From positions 72,842-117,476 of the forward strand of contig NZ_PPQZ01000102.1 of assembly GCF_002902525.1 (NCBI RefSeq): a DNA stretch of 44,635 nucleotides. Direction: 5' to 3'. Shown here in pieces: positions 17,346 to 26,222 of this stretch. This stretch comes from Mammaliicoccus stepanovicii. GTDB lineage: Bacteria; Bacillota; Bacilli; Staphylococcales; Staphylococcaceae. Both the position numbers and the translations under genes were made by a program. Each line of letters starts with the position of its first letter. Within the stretch, counting starts at the first letter, position 1. The notes below the pieces were generated by a model. That model worked only from the letters and a program-made list of their open reading frames with translations, did no database searches and was not told the origin of the DNA.

Positions 17346-18248
17346 TTATAGCTTTCTTTGATACTTATTTCTAATAAATATCGCGATTGAATTCATCAGA
17401 ATTAAAATAATGAGTAATACAATAATTGCTGCTGAAGAAACTAACTGAAAATCTGCTTGAGGCAATTTTGCCCAATTATAAATTTGCATTGGTAATGCTT
17501 GAAATGACTCAAATATACTATTTGGCGTTTTCATTAAAATGGCAGGAATTCCAATTACCACAAGTGGTGCTGTTTCACCTAAAGCACGTGATAAAGCTAG
17601 AATTGTACCCGTTAATATACCTGGTATCGATGCAGGGAGGACTATATTCTTAATCGTTTGCCATTTCGTTGCACCTAATCCAAGTGATGCTTCTCTAATT
17701 GAACTTGGCACTGCCTTTAATGCTTCCTGACTCGCAACAATTATAATTGGTAATATCATAAGTGACATCGTTAATGCTGCTGAGATCACTGTTTTACCAA
17801 GTGATAGATTTTCAATTCCCGCTCCACGAACAAATATAGTTAATCCAAGTAGACCAAATACTACGGATGGAACACCGGCTAAATTAGATATATTGACACG
17901 AATAAATTTTGTAAACCAATTTTCTGTTGCATATTCAACCATATAAATTGCTGTACCAACACCTAAGATTATGGCAATTGGTGCAATTGTCATCATCAAC
18001 CAAAGTGTCCCTACTAATGCACCTTTGATTCCTGCACTACTCGGCGTAGTTGATGAAAAATGAGTAAAGAAATCTGCATTTAAATATGGTATACCTTTTC
18101 TAAATATGTCAAATAGCAAAATAGCAAGGACGACTAAACCAATTAAAGTACAAACTAAAAATACACCTTTGATTAATTTGTTTTTTATTAATCGTTTAGG
18201 TAATTTTCTTTGTACAAGTTTCTGATCTACTAAATGAGCTTCTGACAT
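17346..18248 (-). CDS. pstA: phosphate ABC transporter permease PstA
   Basis: A 300-residue inner-membrane permease with six predicted helices. The ABC coupling motif is EASLGLGATKWQTIKNIVLPASIPGILTG near residues 185-213. The N-terminal 25 residues are cytoplasmic and basic. With PstC it forms the channel for phosphate. Its start lies one base after the pstC stop; the next gene, pstB, begins 25 bases downstream. Confidence 0.96.
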   Translation of the reverse strand: MSEAHLVDQKLVQRKLPKRLIKNKLIKGVFLVCTLIGLVVLAILLFDIFRKGIPYLNADFFTHFSSTTPSSAGIKGALVGTLWLMMTIAPIAIILGVGTAIYMVEYATENWFTKFIRVNISNLAGVPSVVFGLLGLTIFVRGAGIENLSLGKTVISAALTMSLMILPIIIVASQEALKAVPSSIREASLGLGATKWQTIKNIVLPASIPGILTGTILALSRALGETAPLVVIGIPAILMKTPNSIFESFQALPMQIYNWAKLPQADFQLVSSAAIIVLLIILILMNSIAIFIRNKYQRKL

Positions 18249-18249
18249 A

Positions 18250-19179
18250 TTAATACTCCTCTCTGAAACGCTTCGTAATCCATTGTGAAATAATATTCAT
18301 TACAAACGTGAATAAGAATAATGTAAAACCTACAGCATAAATACTGTAATAAATATCTGAACCGTAAGTTGCATCACCTGTAGCTACTTGAACGATAAAA
18401 CCAGTCATTGTTTGTATAGATCCAGTTAAACTAAAGCTAGAATCAGGTGTGCTACCTGCTGCTAACGAAACAATCATCGTTTCACCAATCGCTCTAGAAA
18501 TAGCTAATACGATAGAGGCGATAATACCAGAGAGTGCTGCAGGAAATACAACTTTCGTTGCTAATTCGAATTTAGTTGCACCTAGCCCCAATGCGCCTTC
18601 TTTAATAGATTCTGGAACTGAACTCATTGCATCCTCACTCATACTTGTAATCATAGGGATGATCATGACCCCAATGACTAACCCAGGACTTATCGAGTTG
18701 AAACTTCCCAAATCTGGAAACACATCTCTTAATATTGGTGTTACAAACGTGAGTGCAAAGAAACCATAAACAATTGTTGGTATACCAGCTAAAATCTCTA
18801 AAATAGGTTTAATGATTCTTCTCGTTCTATCAGTTGCATACTCACTTAAATACAACGAAGCACCTAACCCTACTGGCACAGCAAAAATAGTAGCAACTGC
18901 CGTTACTTTTAAAGTACCTAATATTAAAGAGAAAATGCCATATTTCGGATCTGAAGAAAATGGTGCCCATTCTTTAGAAAATAAAAATTCTATTGGACTT
19001 ACTCTTGAAAAAAATGTCACTGTTTCTGTAAGCAGTGTGAATAATATCCCGATTGTAGTTAAAACTGACACAGAAGCAATGAGTAACAATACAATTGGAA
19101 CAGCTTTATCAGCGAACACTTTTCCCTTATTATGGTTGTTCCGTTTAATAAGTTCCTGTACTGAAGTTTGTTCATTCAT
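18250..19179 (-). CDS. pstC: phosphate ABC transporter permease PstC
   Basis: A 309-residue permease with six membrane helices. Hallmarks are YGIFSLILGTLKVTAVATIFAVPVGLG and the coupling loop EGALGLGATKFELATKVVFPAALSGIIAS. It partners PstA. A ribosome binding site (GAGGGAG) precedes ATG. It is separated from pstS by 66 bases that hold a hairpin, so pstS can be made in excess over the membrane parts. Confidence 0.96.
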   Translation of the reverse strand: MNEQTSVQELIKRNNHNKGKVFADKAVPIVLLLIASVSVLTTIGILFTLLTETVTFFSRVSPIEFLFSKEWAPFSSDPKYGIFSLILGTLKVTAVATIFAVPVGLGASLYLSEYATDRTRRIIKPILEILAGIPTIVYGFFALTFVTPILRDVFPDLGSFNSISPGLVIGVMIIPMITSMSEDAMSSVPESIKEGALGLGATKFELATKVVFPAALSGIIASIVLAISRAIGETMIVSLAAGSTPDSSFSLTGSIQTMTGFIVQVATGDATYGSDIYYSIYAVGFTLFLFTFVMNIISQWITKRFREEY

Positions 19180-19202
19180 ACTAATAACTCCCTCATTTTG
19201 AA

Positions 19203-19227
19203 AAAGGGCAACAATTAAGTGCCCTTT
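19203..19227 (-). terminator. intercistronic hairpin between pstS and pstC
   Basis: AAAGGGCA (19203-19210) pairs with TGCCCTTT (19220-19227); on the minus strand the stem ends in a short T run. It is a weak, partial terminator or 3'-end stabiliser for pstS, as seen in many binding-protein operons. Confidence 0.7.
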
Positions 19228-19245
19228 GCATTTATATATTTAATA

Positions 19246-20199
19246 TTATTTTTTGAATTTTTCTAATGTCTTTTTGTCTTTTTTATATTCTTCATCTTTA
19301 AGTGCTACATAACCCGCATCTTTCGCAGCGCCTTTTGAATTATCAATTACGTATTCCATAAATCCATAAAATGCTTTATTGTCTTCAAGTGATTTATTCT
19401 TAGCATATACGAATAATGGTCTACTCAATGGATAAGAACTGTCATTTATAGTTTTGTCTGATGGTTTTACTGCTTTTCCATCATCTTTAATTTTAACGGC
19501 TTTTAGTGAATCTTTATTTTCTTGGTAGAAGTTAAAGCCGAAAAATCCGATTGAATCTTTGTTATCTTGTACTGATTTAACAATGACATTTGTATCAGCA
19601 TTTTTTTCAGATACTAAATCTTTTTCATCTAAAACTTCTTCACTGAAGAAATCATAAGTTCCATGTGATTGATCTGGTGAAAATGCTTTAATTTTTTTAT
19701 TCGGGTATTTTGGATTTACATCTTTCCATGTCTTAGCTTTACCGCTATAAATTTTAGCTAATTCATCCATACTTAATTCTTTTACAAAGTCATTCTCTTT
19801 ATTTACTGCGACTGTTAACCCATCTTGAGCTACTTTAAATTCTGTATAATCTATTTTTTCTTTTTTAAGTTTATCTTTTTCTTCATCTTTAATATCTCTA
19901 GAAGCATTTGAAAAATCAGTTTCACCTGCTATGAATTTTTCAAATCCACCACCAGTACCTGAAACACCAATTGATACGGATACATCTGGGTTCTCCTTAC
20001 TGAAATCTTCATTAATCTTTTCCATTACAGGTGCAACTGTTGACGAGCCATCACCTTTAACTTCGCCACTTAGTTTTTTATCATTTGATCCTGATTTAGA
20101 ATCTCCCGAACCAGCTTTATCAGCTGCTCCCCCACAAGCACCTAAAACTAATGCTGAACTTAATGCAGTTGTTGTACCGATTAATTGCCATTTTTTCAT
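19246..20199 (-). CDS. pstS: phosphate-binding lipoprotein PstS
   Basis: A 317-residue substrate-binding lipoprotein. The lipobox is LGAC with Cys22, followed by a Gly/Ser/Asp-rich linker to about residue 45. The phosphate-binding loops include [14 protein letters not shown] and [14 protein letters not shown], typical of PstS. It captures phosphate outside the membrane and passes it to PstCA. As first gene of the operon it follows PhoP-type boxes, so it should be strongly induced when phosphate is low. AGGAGG precedes ATG. Confidence 0.97.
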   Translation of the reverse strand: MKKWQLIGTTTALSSALVLGACGGAADKAGSGDSKSGSNDKKLSGEVKGDGSSTVAPVMEKINEDFSKENPDVSVSIGVSGTGGGFEKFIAGETDFSNASRDIKDEEKDKLKKEKIDYTEFKVAQDGLTVAVNKENDFVKELSMDELAKIYSGKAKTWKDVNPKYPNKKIKAFSPDQSHGTYDFFSEEVLDEKDLVSEKNADTNVIVKSVQDNKDSIGFFGFNFYQENKDSLKAVKIKDDGKAVKPSDKTINDSSYPLSRPLFVYAKNKSLEDNKAFYGFMEYVIDNSKGAAKDAGYVALKDEEYKKDKKTLEKFKK

Positions 20200-20270
20200 G
20201 TTAAATCCTCCTAATTAATTCACCCTATTCTTTACTACACCTTTACTTTACAATTTATTTATTAAGGACA

Positions 20271-20298
20271 AATAAATTAAATGTAAAGTTTATGTTAA
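20271..20298 (-). promoter_or_regulatory. PhoP boxes before pstS
   Basis: On the minus strand TTAACA (20298-20293), TTTACA (20287-20282) and TTTATT (20276-20271) repeat at an exact 11-base period. This matches the direct-repeat PhoP box (TT-A/T/C-ACA with five-base gaps) of low-GC Gram-positives. They lie about 75-100 bases before the pstS start. Confidence 0.75.
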
Positions 20299-20354
20299 TT
20301 CCAAATTAATATCGTATTTGAGCCATATATTTCAAAAATGCCACTTCAAAAAGA

Positions 20355-20404
20355 CAAAAAAACCATAAAATCTCTTTATATAATTAAAGAAATTTTATGG
20401 TTTT
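20355..20404 (-). terminator. terminator after pbp3
   Basis: AAAACCATAAAAT pairs with ATTTTATGGTTTT, with a further inner stem (CTTTA/TAAAG). On the minus strand it ends in a run of T. It separates pbp3 from the pst promoter. Confidence 0.85.
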
Positions 20405-20479
20405 CTATGTTCCAAGACAATTATGTCTCAAATTATTTAATTTTATTAGTAAATGAGTCTTTTGTTCTGACTATATTTA

Positions 20480-22525
20480 TTATTTTCTATCTTTAAAATA
20501 ATAATTTATAAGATCTCTACCTAAATCTCCACCTGGCAACCATGGTTCTGGTACTGGTTGGTTTGTATATGTGATTGAGAATGATAGTTCTGGATTTTTT
20601 TCTGGTGCATACCCAATATAAGTTGAGTTAACTTTAGGTTTTCCATCTTTAAAGACTTCTGCAGTACCCGTCTTACCAGCTGATTTAACTACTGTGTTAT
20701 GGAAACTACTATAACCTGTTCCTTCTTGTTGGTTAAATGCCATATCAAATCCTTTTTGAACTTGCTTAATCTCTTTATCACTATTATTCACTTTGTTCAT
20801 TACTTCGCCTTTAAATGATTTTTTGATTGGTCCTAAATCATCTTCATTTGTTGAATTTCTAATTTCTTTCGCTATATGTGGCTTCAAACGATAGCCATCA
20901 TTCGCGATTGTCGCAACATATTGTGATAATTGAATAGGCGTATAAGTATCAAACTGACCAATAGCAAGGTCAATATAGTTTCCAGGATTATCTTTAATTG
21001 GTTCAATTTGACCTGCTGATTCGTTTGGTAAATCAATACCTGTTTTAACGCCAAGACCTACTTGATTCAGTCCTTTACGTAACTTAATACCTGCTTTCTC
21101 TACATCAGACGGTAATGACATACCACTTTGGTAAGGTGATCCAGCAAGTAATAAAGCTGTTTTATACATGAATACGTTTGATGAGTGCATTAAAGCTTCT
21201 GCATCCGTAATTGTTTTTCTGCCATTTTGGTTAAAGTATGAACGTTTAGTTAATCCGCCGTTAAATTTAAGCGGCTCATCAACCATCGTATCTCCTACAT
21301 TAAGTACACCATTTTGGTATCCAGTTAATAAAGTTGCACCTTTGACAGAAGAACCAACCGTATATTGGCTAGTGAAGTTACCTATATGGTTATCTGTTAT
21401 TTCGCCATTTTCATCGATATCACGGCCAGCCATTGCAAGAACATCACCATTTCTAGGATCTTGTACGACGACCATAACACGGTCCATATCTCTTGCACCT
21501 TTACTACGCAGTGACTCAATATGTTTATCTACAATTTCTTCTAATTTTTTCTGTAAATCTATATCAATCGTTAAAACTAAGTCATTTCCACGTGAACCTT
21601 GTGAGATGACTTCAGTACTTGTTATCTTTCCTGATTTATCTGTTATATATTTCATTTTCTTTTTTGAGCCTTTAAGAATATCTTCATATTGATATTCTAA
21701 GTATGATTTACCTACTCTATCATTTCTAGAGTAACCTTTCGCTAAGTAATCATTAACTAACTCTTTAGGCAATCCTTCTTCTTTACTAGACACAGAGCCA
21801 AATAAAGTTTTTAACGTATTGCCATATGGATATCTTCTTTCCCAATCCATTGTTGTATTAACACCAGGTAATTCTGATAAATGTTGAGAAACAGAAGCAT
21901 ATTCTTCATCGTTAACATCTTCGTTCTTGATGACGACTGGACTAAGTTGACTACCTGAATTCATTATTCTAAAAATAGCTAATACTTGTAAATCATGTTT
22001 AGACAATTGATCTGTATATTTAGAGGTTACTTTTTTGTATAATGCTTCATCATAATCATCTTGACTTATGTTTCCATCAGAAAATAACGCTTGTTCAGTT
22101 TTCATTAATTTTTGAACTTTATCTTGATTTTCTAATATCCAATAATCTTGCTTATCTCGATCTGTAATATTAGATGTGTCCATCTTCATTAAATGAGATA
22201 ATTTTTTGGCGATTTTTAAAATATCGTCCTGACTCGTTCTTCTATCTCTCGTATATGTAATTGCTTTTTTCGATTCATTATCGACTAATATCTTTCCGTT
22301 TCTATCATAAATTCTACCACGTGGAACAGACTCATTTACTGTAATAGATTCAGTGCTATCTATCGTTCGCTTATACTCTCCACCTTTAACGATTTGCAAG
22401 TACCCTAAACGCATAATTAGTACTGAAAACAAAATCACTACAACAGCTAGAATAAAGCTGACCCGCTTATTCATTAAATGTCGGAATACTTCTTCTTTTG
22501 ATATCTTTTTTACTCGCTTCAACAA
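20480..22525 (-). CDS. pbp3: class B penicillin-binding protein (PBP3-like transpeptidase)
   Basis: A 681-residue peptidoglycan transpeptidase. A short cytoplasmic tail and one membrane anchor (about residues 22-42) lead into the dimerisation domain (VNESVPRGRIYDRNGK, about 63-78) and the penicillin-binding domain. Catalytic motifs are SSVK with Ser392, SSN at 448-450 and KTGT starting at Lys618. Length and sequence closely follow S. aureus PBP3, the class B enzyme that acts with RodA in side-wall synthesis. It is not the mecA protein: the domain order and motif context differ. It is monocistronic, with an extended -10 promoter and its own terminator. In B. subtilis the equivalent gene, pbpA, also sits between sodA and pst. 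Confidence 0.95.
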   Translation of the reverse strand: MLKRVKKISKEEVFRHLMNKRVSFILAVVVILFSVLIMRLGYLQIVKGGEYKRTIDSTESITVNESVPRGRIYDRNGKILVDNESKKAITYTRDRRTSQDDILKIAKKLSHLMKMDTSNITDRDKQDYWILENQDKVQKLMKTEQALFSDGNISQDDYDEALYKKVTSKYTDQLSKHDLQVLAIFRIMNSGSQLSPVVIKNEDVNDEEYASVSQHLSELPGVNTTMDWERRYPYGNTLKTLFGSVSSKEEGLPKELVNDYLAKGYSRNDRVGKSYLEYQYEDILKGSKKKMKYITDKSGKITSTEVISQGSRGNDLVLTIDIDLQKKLEEIVDKHIESLRSKGARDMDRVMVVVQDPRNGDVLAMAGRDIDENGEITDNHIGNFTSQYTVGSSVKGATLLTGYQNGVLNVGDTMVDEPLKFNGGLTKRSYFNQNGRKTITDAEALMHSSNVFMYKTALLLAGSPYQSGMSLPSDVEKAGIKLRKGLNQVGLGVKTGIDLPNESAGQIEPIKDNPGNYIDLAIGQFDTYTPIQLSQYVATIANDGYRLKPHIAKEIRNSTNEDDLGPIKKSFKGEVMNKVNNSDKEIKQVQKGFDMAFNQQEGTGYSSFHNTVVKSAGKTGTAEVFKDGKPKVNSTYIGYAPEKNPELSFSITYTNQPVPEPWLPGGDLGRDLINYYFKDRK

Positions 22526-22595
22526 CTAAACCTACCTTTTTGAATCAGATATAATAATTTCATCATATATGATTATGACTTACAATGCTATTGAT

Positions 22596-22604
22596 ATTAT
22601 AGCA
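22596..22604 (-). promoter_or_regulatory. extended -10 promoter of pbp3
   Basis: On the minus strand TGCTATAAT is a consensus extended -10 element, about 70 bases before the pbp3 start. A TTGGAC at 22629-22624 is too far (22 bases) to be a normal -35. Confidence 0.6.
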
Positions 22605-22747
22605 TTTAATAAAAAAACAGTCTGTCCAAAACATATATTATTTCGATTTATTTATTATATTTACTATATATAGAAATAATTCCCTTTGTTATCATTCTGT
22701 TAGCTTATCATAACACGACATAAACATTATATATCATCATATAAAAA

Positions 22748-22784
22748 GGTCACTCTACTAGACATTACATCTAGTAAAGTGACC
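22748..22784 (-). terminator. terminator after sodA
   Basis: GGTCACT-TACTAGA (one internal mismatch) pairs across a seven-base loop; on the minus strand it is followed by TTTTT. Confidence 0.88.
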
Positions 22785-22833
22785 ATTAATGATAAAATGA
22801 AATCAAGACTCCATTTTAATTATCTAGAGCAAA

Positions 22834-23436
22834 TTATTTAGCTGCTTGGTATAATTCATTTACTTTATCCCAATTAACTACGTTCCAGAATGCATTGATG
22901 TAATCTGGACGTCTGTTTTGGTAATTTAAGTAATAAGCATGTTCCCAAACGTCTAAGCCTAATACAGGTGTTTTACCTTCAGAAACTGGGTTGTCTTGGT
23001 TTGGCGTTGAAACGATTGCTAATTCACCGTTATCTACAACTAACCATGCCCAACCTGATCCGAAGCGACCTGCAGCAGCTGCAGCAAATTCTTCTTTAAA
23101 TTTATCTAATGAACCGAATGTAGAACTAATTGCATCTACAATTTCACCAGATGGTTCTGAACCGTTTGGTGTTAACAGTTCCCAGAATAATGAATGATTT
23201 AAATGTCCGCCACCATTGTTTTGAACTGCAGTACGGATATTATCAGGTACAGAATTTAAGTTTTTCACAATATCTTCAATAGATTTGCTTTCTAAATCTG
23301 TTCCTTTGATTGCATCATTTAATTTCGTAACATAAGTGTTATGGTGTTTCGTATGATGAATCTCCATAGTTTCTTTGTCAATGTGTGGTTCTAATGCATC
23401 ATATGCATATGGTAATTTTGGTAATTCAAAAGCCAT
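22834..23436 (-). CDS. sodA: manganese/iron superoxide dismutase
   Basis: A 200-residue cytoplasmic superoxide dismutase. Metal ligands are His27, His81, Asp162 and His166 (DVWEHAYY). The Mn-type [11 protein letters not shown] and the region GSGWAWLVV are present; in this family the metal (Mn, Fe or either) cannot be fixed from these residues alone. It starts at ATG with AGGAGGA upstream. It is transcribed alone from a recognisable promoter and ends in a strong terminator. The neighbourhood sodA-DUF1189-ispG on one side and pbp3 on the other matches B. subtilis. Confidence 0.98.
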   Translation of the reverse strand: MAFELPKLPYAYDALEPHIDKETMEIHHTKHHNTYVTKLNDAIKGTDLESKSIEDIVKNLNSVPDNIRTAVQNNGGGHLNHSLFWELLTPNGSEPSGEIVDAISSTFGSLDKFKEEFAAAAAGRFGSGWAWLVVDNGELAIVSTPNQDNPVSEGKTPVLGLDVWEHAYYLNYQNRRPDYINAFWNVVNWDKVNELYQAAK

Positions 23437-23470
23437 AAATAATCATCCTCCTCATTTGTTTTACATACTT

Positions 23471-23499
23471 ATCTTATCAAGATTAATCAGTGATAACAA
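23471..23499 (-). promoter_or_regulatory. sodA promoter
   Basis: TTGTTA (23499-23494), 17 bases, TAAGAT (23476-23471) on the minus strand, about 35 bases before the sodA start. Confidence 0.6.
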
Positions 23500-23548
23500 A
23501 CAATTTGTTTATTTTATATTTAAAATTAATTTTAAATGCTATAAGTTA

Positions 23549-23578
23549 TTGCGAATCATAATTTTTATCATTATGATT
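23549..23578 (+). promoter_or_regulatory. promoter with embedded perfect palindrome before the DUF1189 gene
   Basis: TTGCGA (23549-23554), 17 bases, TATGAT (23572-23577) form a promoter 22 bases before the gene at 23600. A perfect inverted repeat AATCATAAT (23554-23562), seven bases, ATTATGATT (23570-23578) spans the whole spacer and -10 box. Such placement is typical of a repressor operator. The bound factor is unknown; the AT-rich arms resemble Fur-family sites, but the seven-base gap does not fit the standard 7-1-7 form. Confidence 0.6.
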
Positions 23579-23599
23579 AAGGTATAAAGAGGTGAACAC

Positions 23600-24361
23600 A
23601 TGCAATATGTTAAAGAATTGAGAAGACTTTTTATGCATCCAAAGAAATACCCAATGTACCGAATTACAAAGTTGAGATACATCTTTCTTCATATATTAGT
23701 GTTAAGTTTTATATTAATCTTGCCAAGCTCAACACATTACTTTCAAATCACTCAAAGTTTATCAGCACTAGTGCATCATGAAGTAAATGAAATACCAAAG
23801 TTTACGATTGATCAAAATCAAATGAAATTATCTCAAGAAAAAATCATTCATCTAGATAACGAACAAGCAATCGTATTTACAAAATCTAATCATTTTAACA
23901 TGGAAAACAACCATTTAATTGTATTTAAACCAGACCATATCGAAATATCAGATTATAACAAACATACTGAGCTAAGCTATGGTTCAATTTCTACAATTGT
24001 GACCAATGAACAAGATTTATCTTCATTTATAGATACGATTAATAGTTCTAAATATTTTTATTTAGCCATCATATTGCTATTATTACTATTTATTCAAATG
24101 GTGAGTTTATCTCTTAAAATAGGTATAGTCGCATTGATTGCTCATATTATTTCTCGAACTTTAAACAAAAAAACAAGATTCATGACTTGGCTGAAAGCAT
24201 CAACATTTATTATAACGCTTCCGACTTTAGTCCTATTATTAGGAATAGTCGTCTCGAACACTTTATTAATAATCGTATCATGGTGTATAATAATTGTTGG
24301 TATCATCGTTACGGCATATTACTTACCAAACGGAAAGAAACATGCTAATCTAAAATCATAG
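23600..24361 (+). CDS. DUF1189 family membrane protein (YqgB-like)
   Basis: A 253-residue membrane protein. One helix lies near the N-terminus (about 25-47), then an extracytoplasmic region of about 110 residues, then a cluster of three or four helices (about 150-180, 197-235). The start MQYVKELRRLFMHPKKYPMYR and the helix pattern fit DUF1189 as I know it. No function is established for the family. AGAGGTG precedes ATG. The gene stands between sodA and ispG, as yqgB does in B. subtilis, and its promoter carries a perfect palindrome, so it is probably controlled by a repressor. Confidence 0.85.
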   Translation: MQYVKELRRLFMHPKKYPMYRITKLRYIFLHILVLSFILILPSSTHYFQITQSLSALVHHEVNEIPKFTIDQNQMKLSQEKIIHLDNEQAIVFTKSNHFNMENNHLIVFKPDHIEISDYNKHTELSYGSISTIVTNEQDLSSFIDTINSSKYFYLAIILLLLLFIQMVSLSLKIGIVALIAHIISRTLNKKTRFMTWLKASTFIITLPTLVLLLGIVVSNTLLIIVSWCIIIVGIIVTAYYLPNGKKHANLKS

Positions 24362-24386
24362 GAAATTTATATAAAGGAGTCTTATC

Positions 24387-25487
24387 ATGTCAGAAATTAC
24401 TCATCGTACTAAAACTAGGCCTGTTAAAGTTGGAGATTTAACGATTGGCGGTTCAGATGAAGTCGTTATTCAAAGTATGACGACTACAAAAACACATGAT
24501 GTCGAAGCAACAGTTGCTGAAATCAAGCGTTTAGAAGAAGCAGGTTGCCAAATAGTTCGTGTTGCTTGTCCAAATGAAGAAGATGCTTATGCAATTAAAG
24601 ATATTAAAGCACAAATTAATATACCACTTGTTGTTGACATACATTTCAATTATAAATTAGCATTAATTGCTATAGAAAATGGTGCTGACAAAATACGTAT
24701 CAATCCAGGTAATATTGGTAGACGTGAAAAAGTCGAAGCGGTAGTGAATGCATGTAAAGCTAAAGGCATTCCGATACGTATCGGTGTGAATGCAGGTTCA
24801 CTCGAAAAGCATATAATTAAGAAATATGGGTATCCAACGGCTGATGGTATGGTTGAAAGTGCACTACACCATATTAAAATTCTAGAAGATTTAGACTTCC
24901 ATGACATAATCGTTTCTATGAAAGCTAGTGATGTTAACTTAGCAATTGAAGCTTATACGAAAGCTGCAAAAGCATTTGACTACCCACTTCACTTAGGTAT
25001 TACAGAAAGTGGTACATTATTTAATGGTACGGTTAAATCATCTGCAGGATTAGGTGCAATACTTGCACTTGGTATTGGCAATACTTGTCGTATTTCTTTA
25101 TCAGCTGATCCAGTTGAAGAAATAAAAGTTGCTAAGTCTTTATTAAAAGCATTTGGTCTTGCGAGTAATGCAGCTACTTTAATAGCTTGTCCTACTTGTG
25201 GTCGTATCGAAATAGATTTAATTTCAATTGCAAATGAAGTTGAGGAGTATATATCTAAGCTACAAGTACCGCTTAAAGTTGCAGTACTAGGTTGTGCTGT
25301 AAATGGTCCAGGAGAAGCGAGAGAAGCTGATATAGGTATTGCTGGCGCAAGAGGAGAAGGCCTTCTATTTATGAAAGGTAAAACAGTTCGAAAAGTACCA
25401 GAAGAAACTATGGTAGATGAATTGAAGAAAGAAATAGACAAACTTGCATTAGAAATGGAACAAGACAGAGCAAGTCAAAAAGCATAA
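24387..25487 (+). CDS. ispG: 4-hydroxy-3-methylbut-2-enyl diphosphate synthase IspG
   Basis: A 366-residue iron-sulfur enzyme, the penultimate step of the MEP (non-mevalonate) isoprenoid pathway: it converts methylerythritol cyclodiphosphate to HMBPP. The N-terminal TIM barrel is followed by the cluster domain with Cys268, Cys271 and Cys303 and the fourth ligand Glu310 (CPTCGR and [10 protein letters not shown]). The set matches the E. coli ligands. An AAGGAG ribosome binding site precedes ATG; the gene is 25 bases after the DUF1189 gene, so both may share a transcript. S. aureus uses the mevalonate route and lacks this enzyme, so its presence is a taxonomic marker here. ispH follows 5 kb downstream. 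Confidence 0.97.
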   Translation: MSEITHRTKTRPVKVGDLTIGGSDEVVIQSMTTTKTHDVEATVAEIKRLEEAGCQIVRVACPNEEDAYAIKDIKAQINIPLVVDIHFNYKLALIAIENGADKIRINPGNIGRREKVEAVVNACKAKGIPIRIGVNAGSLEKHIIKKYGYPTADGMVESALHHIKILEDLDFHDIIVSMKASDVNLAIEAYTKAAKAFDYPLHLGITESGTLFNGTVKSSAGLGAILALGIGNTCRISLSADPVEEIKVAKSLLKAFGLASNAATLIACPTCGRIEIDLISIANEVEEYISKLQVPLKVAVLGCAVNGPGEAREADIGIAGARGEGLLFMKGKTVRKVPEETMVDELKKEIDKLALEMEQDRASQKA

Positions 25488-25491
25488 CATA

Positions 25492-25526
25492 AGAGTCTAG
25501 GACATATTAGTTTAGTCCTAGACTCT
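25492..25526 (+). terminator. terminator-like repeat after ispG
   Basis: AGAGTCTAGGAC (25492-25503) and its perfect complement (25515-25526) with an 11-base loop, five bases after the ispG stop, then a weak T-rich stretch. It is related in sequence to the hairpin at 26172-26210. Confidence 0.8.
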
Positions 25527-25576
25527 CTATTATTTCGCAGAAGTTTGAATTAAATATATAAATTAAAGGTGATCTT

Positions 25577-26140
25577 ATGACGCATAAACCAAGATTAGGT
25601 ATAGATATTGATGGAACAGTGACTTGCCCTAAAACATTCGTCCCTTATTTACAAAAAGATTTTAACAATGAATTAAAATATGAAGACATTACAGAATATA
25701 ATTTAGCCAATGTTCTTTCATGTGAAGAAGAAATCATACATAATTGGTTTAAAGACAACGAAACACATATTTATAAAAACTCCCCTGTCGCAGAAGGCGC
25801 AAAAGATATTTTAAATCAATTAAAGCACCATTATGAACTTTATTATATAAGTGCTAGACACCATTATCTTGAAGATATTACGAAAGAGTGGTTTCGAATC
25901 CATGACATTCCGTTCGATCGAATAACTTTAACTGGCAGCCATAATAAATTAGAAGTAACAAAAAAACAAAATATCGATATATTTTTTGAAGATAAACTAG
26001 ATAATGCAGAAGATATTAACCAAATTTTAAATATTCCTGTATTTCTATTCGATACACCTTATAACCAAAAGAGACTAAATAATGGGATATTTAGAATTAA
26101 AAATTGGCATGAAGTAACTCCACTTTTACAAAAATTATAA
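25577..26140 (+). CDS. HAD-family nucleotidase (YqfW-like, 5'-nucleotidase NT5C type)
   Basis: A 187-residue HAD-superfamily phosphatase. Motif I is GIDIDGTVT (Asp at about residues 9 and 11), motif II is YYISAR with the Ser, the conserved Lys is probably in HNKLEV, and motif IV is FFEDKLDN. It falls in the 5'(3')-deoxyribonucleotidase-like group, as B. subtilis YqfW does, but substrate specificity cannot be read from sequence. The ribosome binding site AAAGGTGAT precedes ATG. The gene lies between ispG and zur, as in B. subtilis, and stands between two related hairpins, so it is probably transcribed on its own. Confidence 0.85.
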   Translation: MTHKPRLGIDIDGTVTCPKTFVPYLQKDFNNELKYEDITEYNLANVLSCEEEIIHNWFKDNETHIYKNSPVAEGAKDILNQLKHHYELYYISARHHYLEDITKEWFRIHDIPFDRITLTGSHNKLEVTKKQNIDIFFEDKLDNAEDINQILNIPVFLFDTPYNQKRLNNGIFRIKNWHEVTPLLQKL

Positions 26141-26142
26141 AA

Positions 26143-26160
26143 GAGTGGGACAGAAATCTC
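26143..26160 (+). repeat. partial copy of a staphylococcal GTGGGACAG repeat
   Basis: GAGTGGGACAGAAATCTC resembles one half of the dispersed intergenic element often seen after staphylococcal genes. Its second arm is missing. It sits directly before the full hairpin at 26172. Confidence 0.5.
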
Positions 26161-26171
26161 ATTTTATCAAA

Positions 26172-26210
26172 AAAGAGTCTGGGACTTATTCATTATGTCC
26201 CAGACTCTTT
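26172..26210. terminator. terminator with the AGTCTGGGAC repeat
   Basis: AAAGAGTCTGGGAC (26172-26185) and its perfect complement (26197-26210) with an 11-base loop. It lies between the converging nucleotidase and zur genes and can end both transcripts. Confidence 0.88.
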
Positions 26211-26222
26211 CTTGATATTAAT

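Larger units (their letters stand above)
22526..22833. other. 308-base AT-rich gap between pbp3 and sodA
   Basis: This gap holds the pbp3 leader and promoter (to 22604) and the sodA terminator (22748-22784). The stretch 22605-22747 is very AT-rich, and I see no open frame, strong hairpin or RNA-gene pattern in it. Confidence 0.7.

Noticed and set aside
21168-21692. A 174-codon open frame opposite pbp3
   Set aside because: Lies completely within the penicillin-binding domain coding region and encodes a low-complexity Ser/Ile-rich product with no recognisable motif.
20480-22525. mecA-like methicillin-resistance protein
   Set aside because: Sequence, length and neighbourhood match the native class B PBP3; no mec regulators or cassette genes are near.
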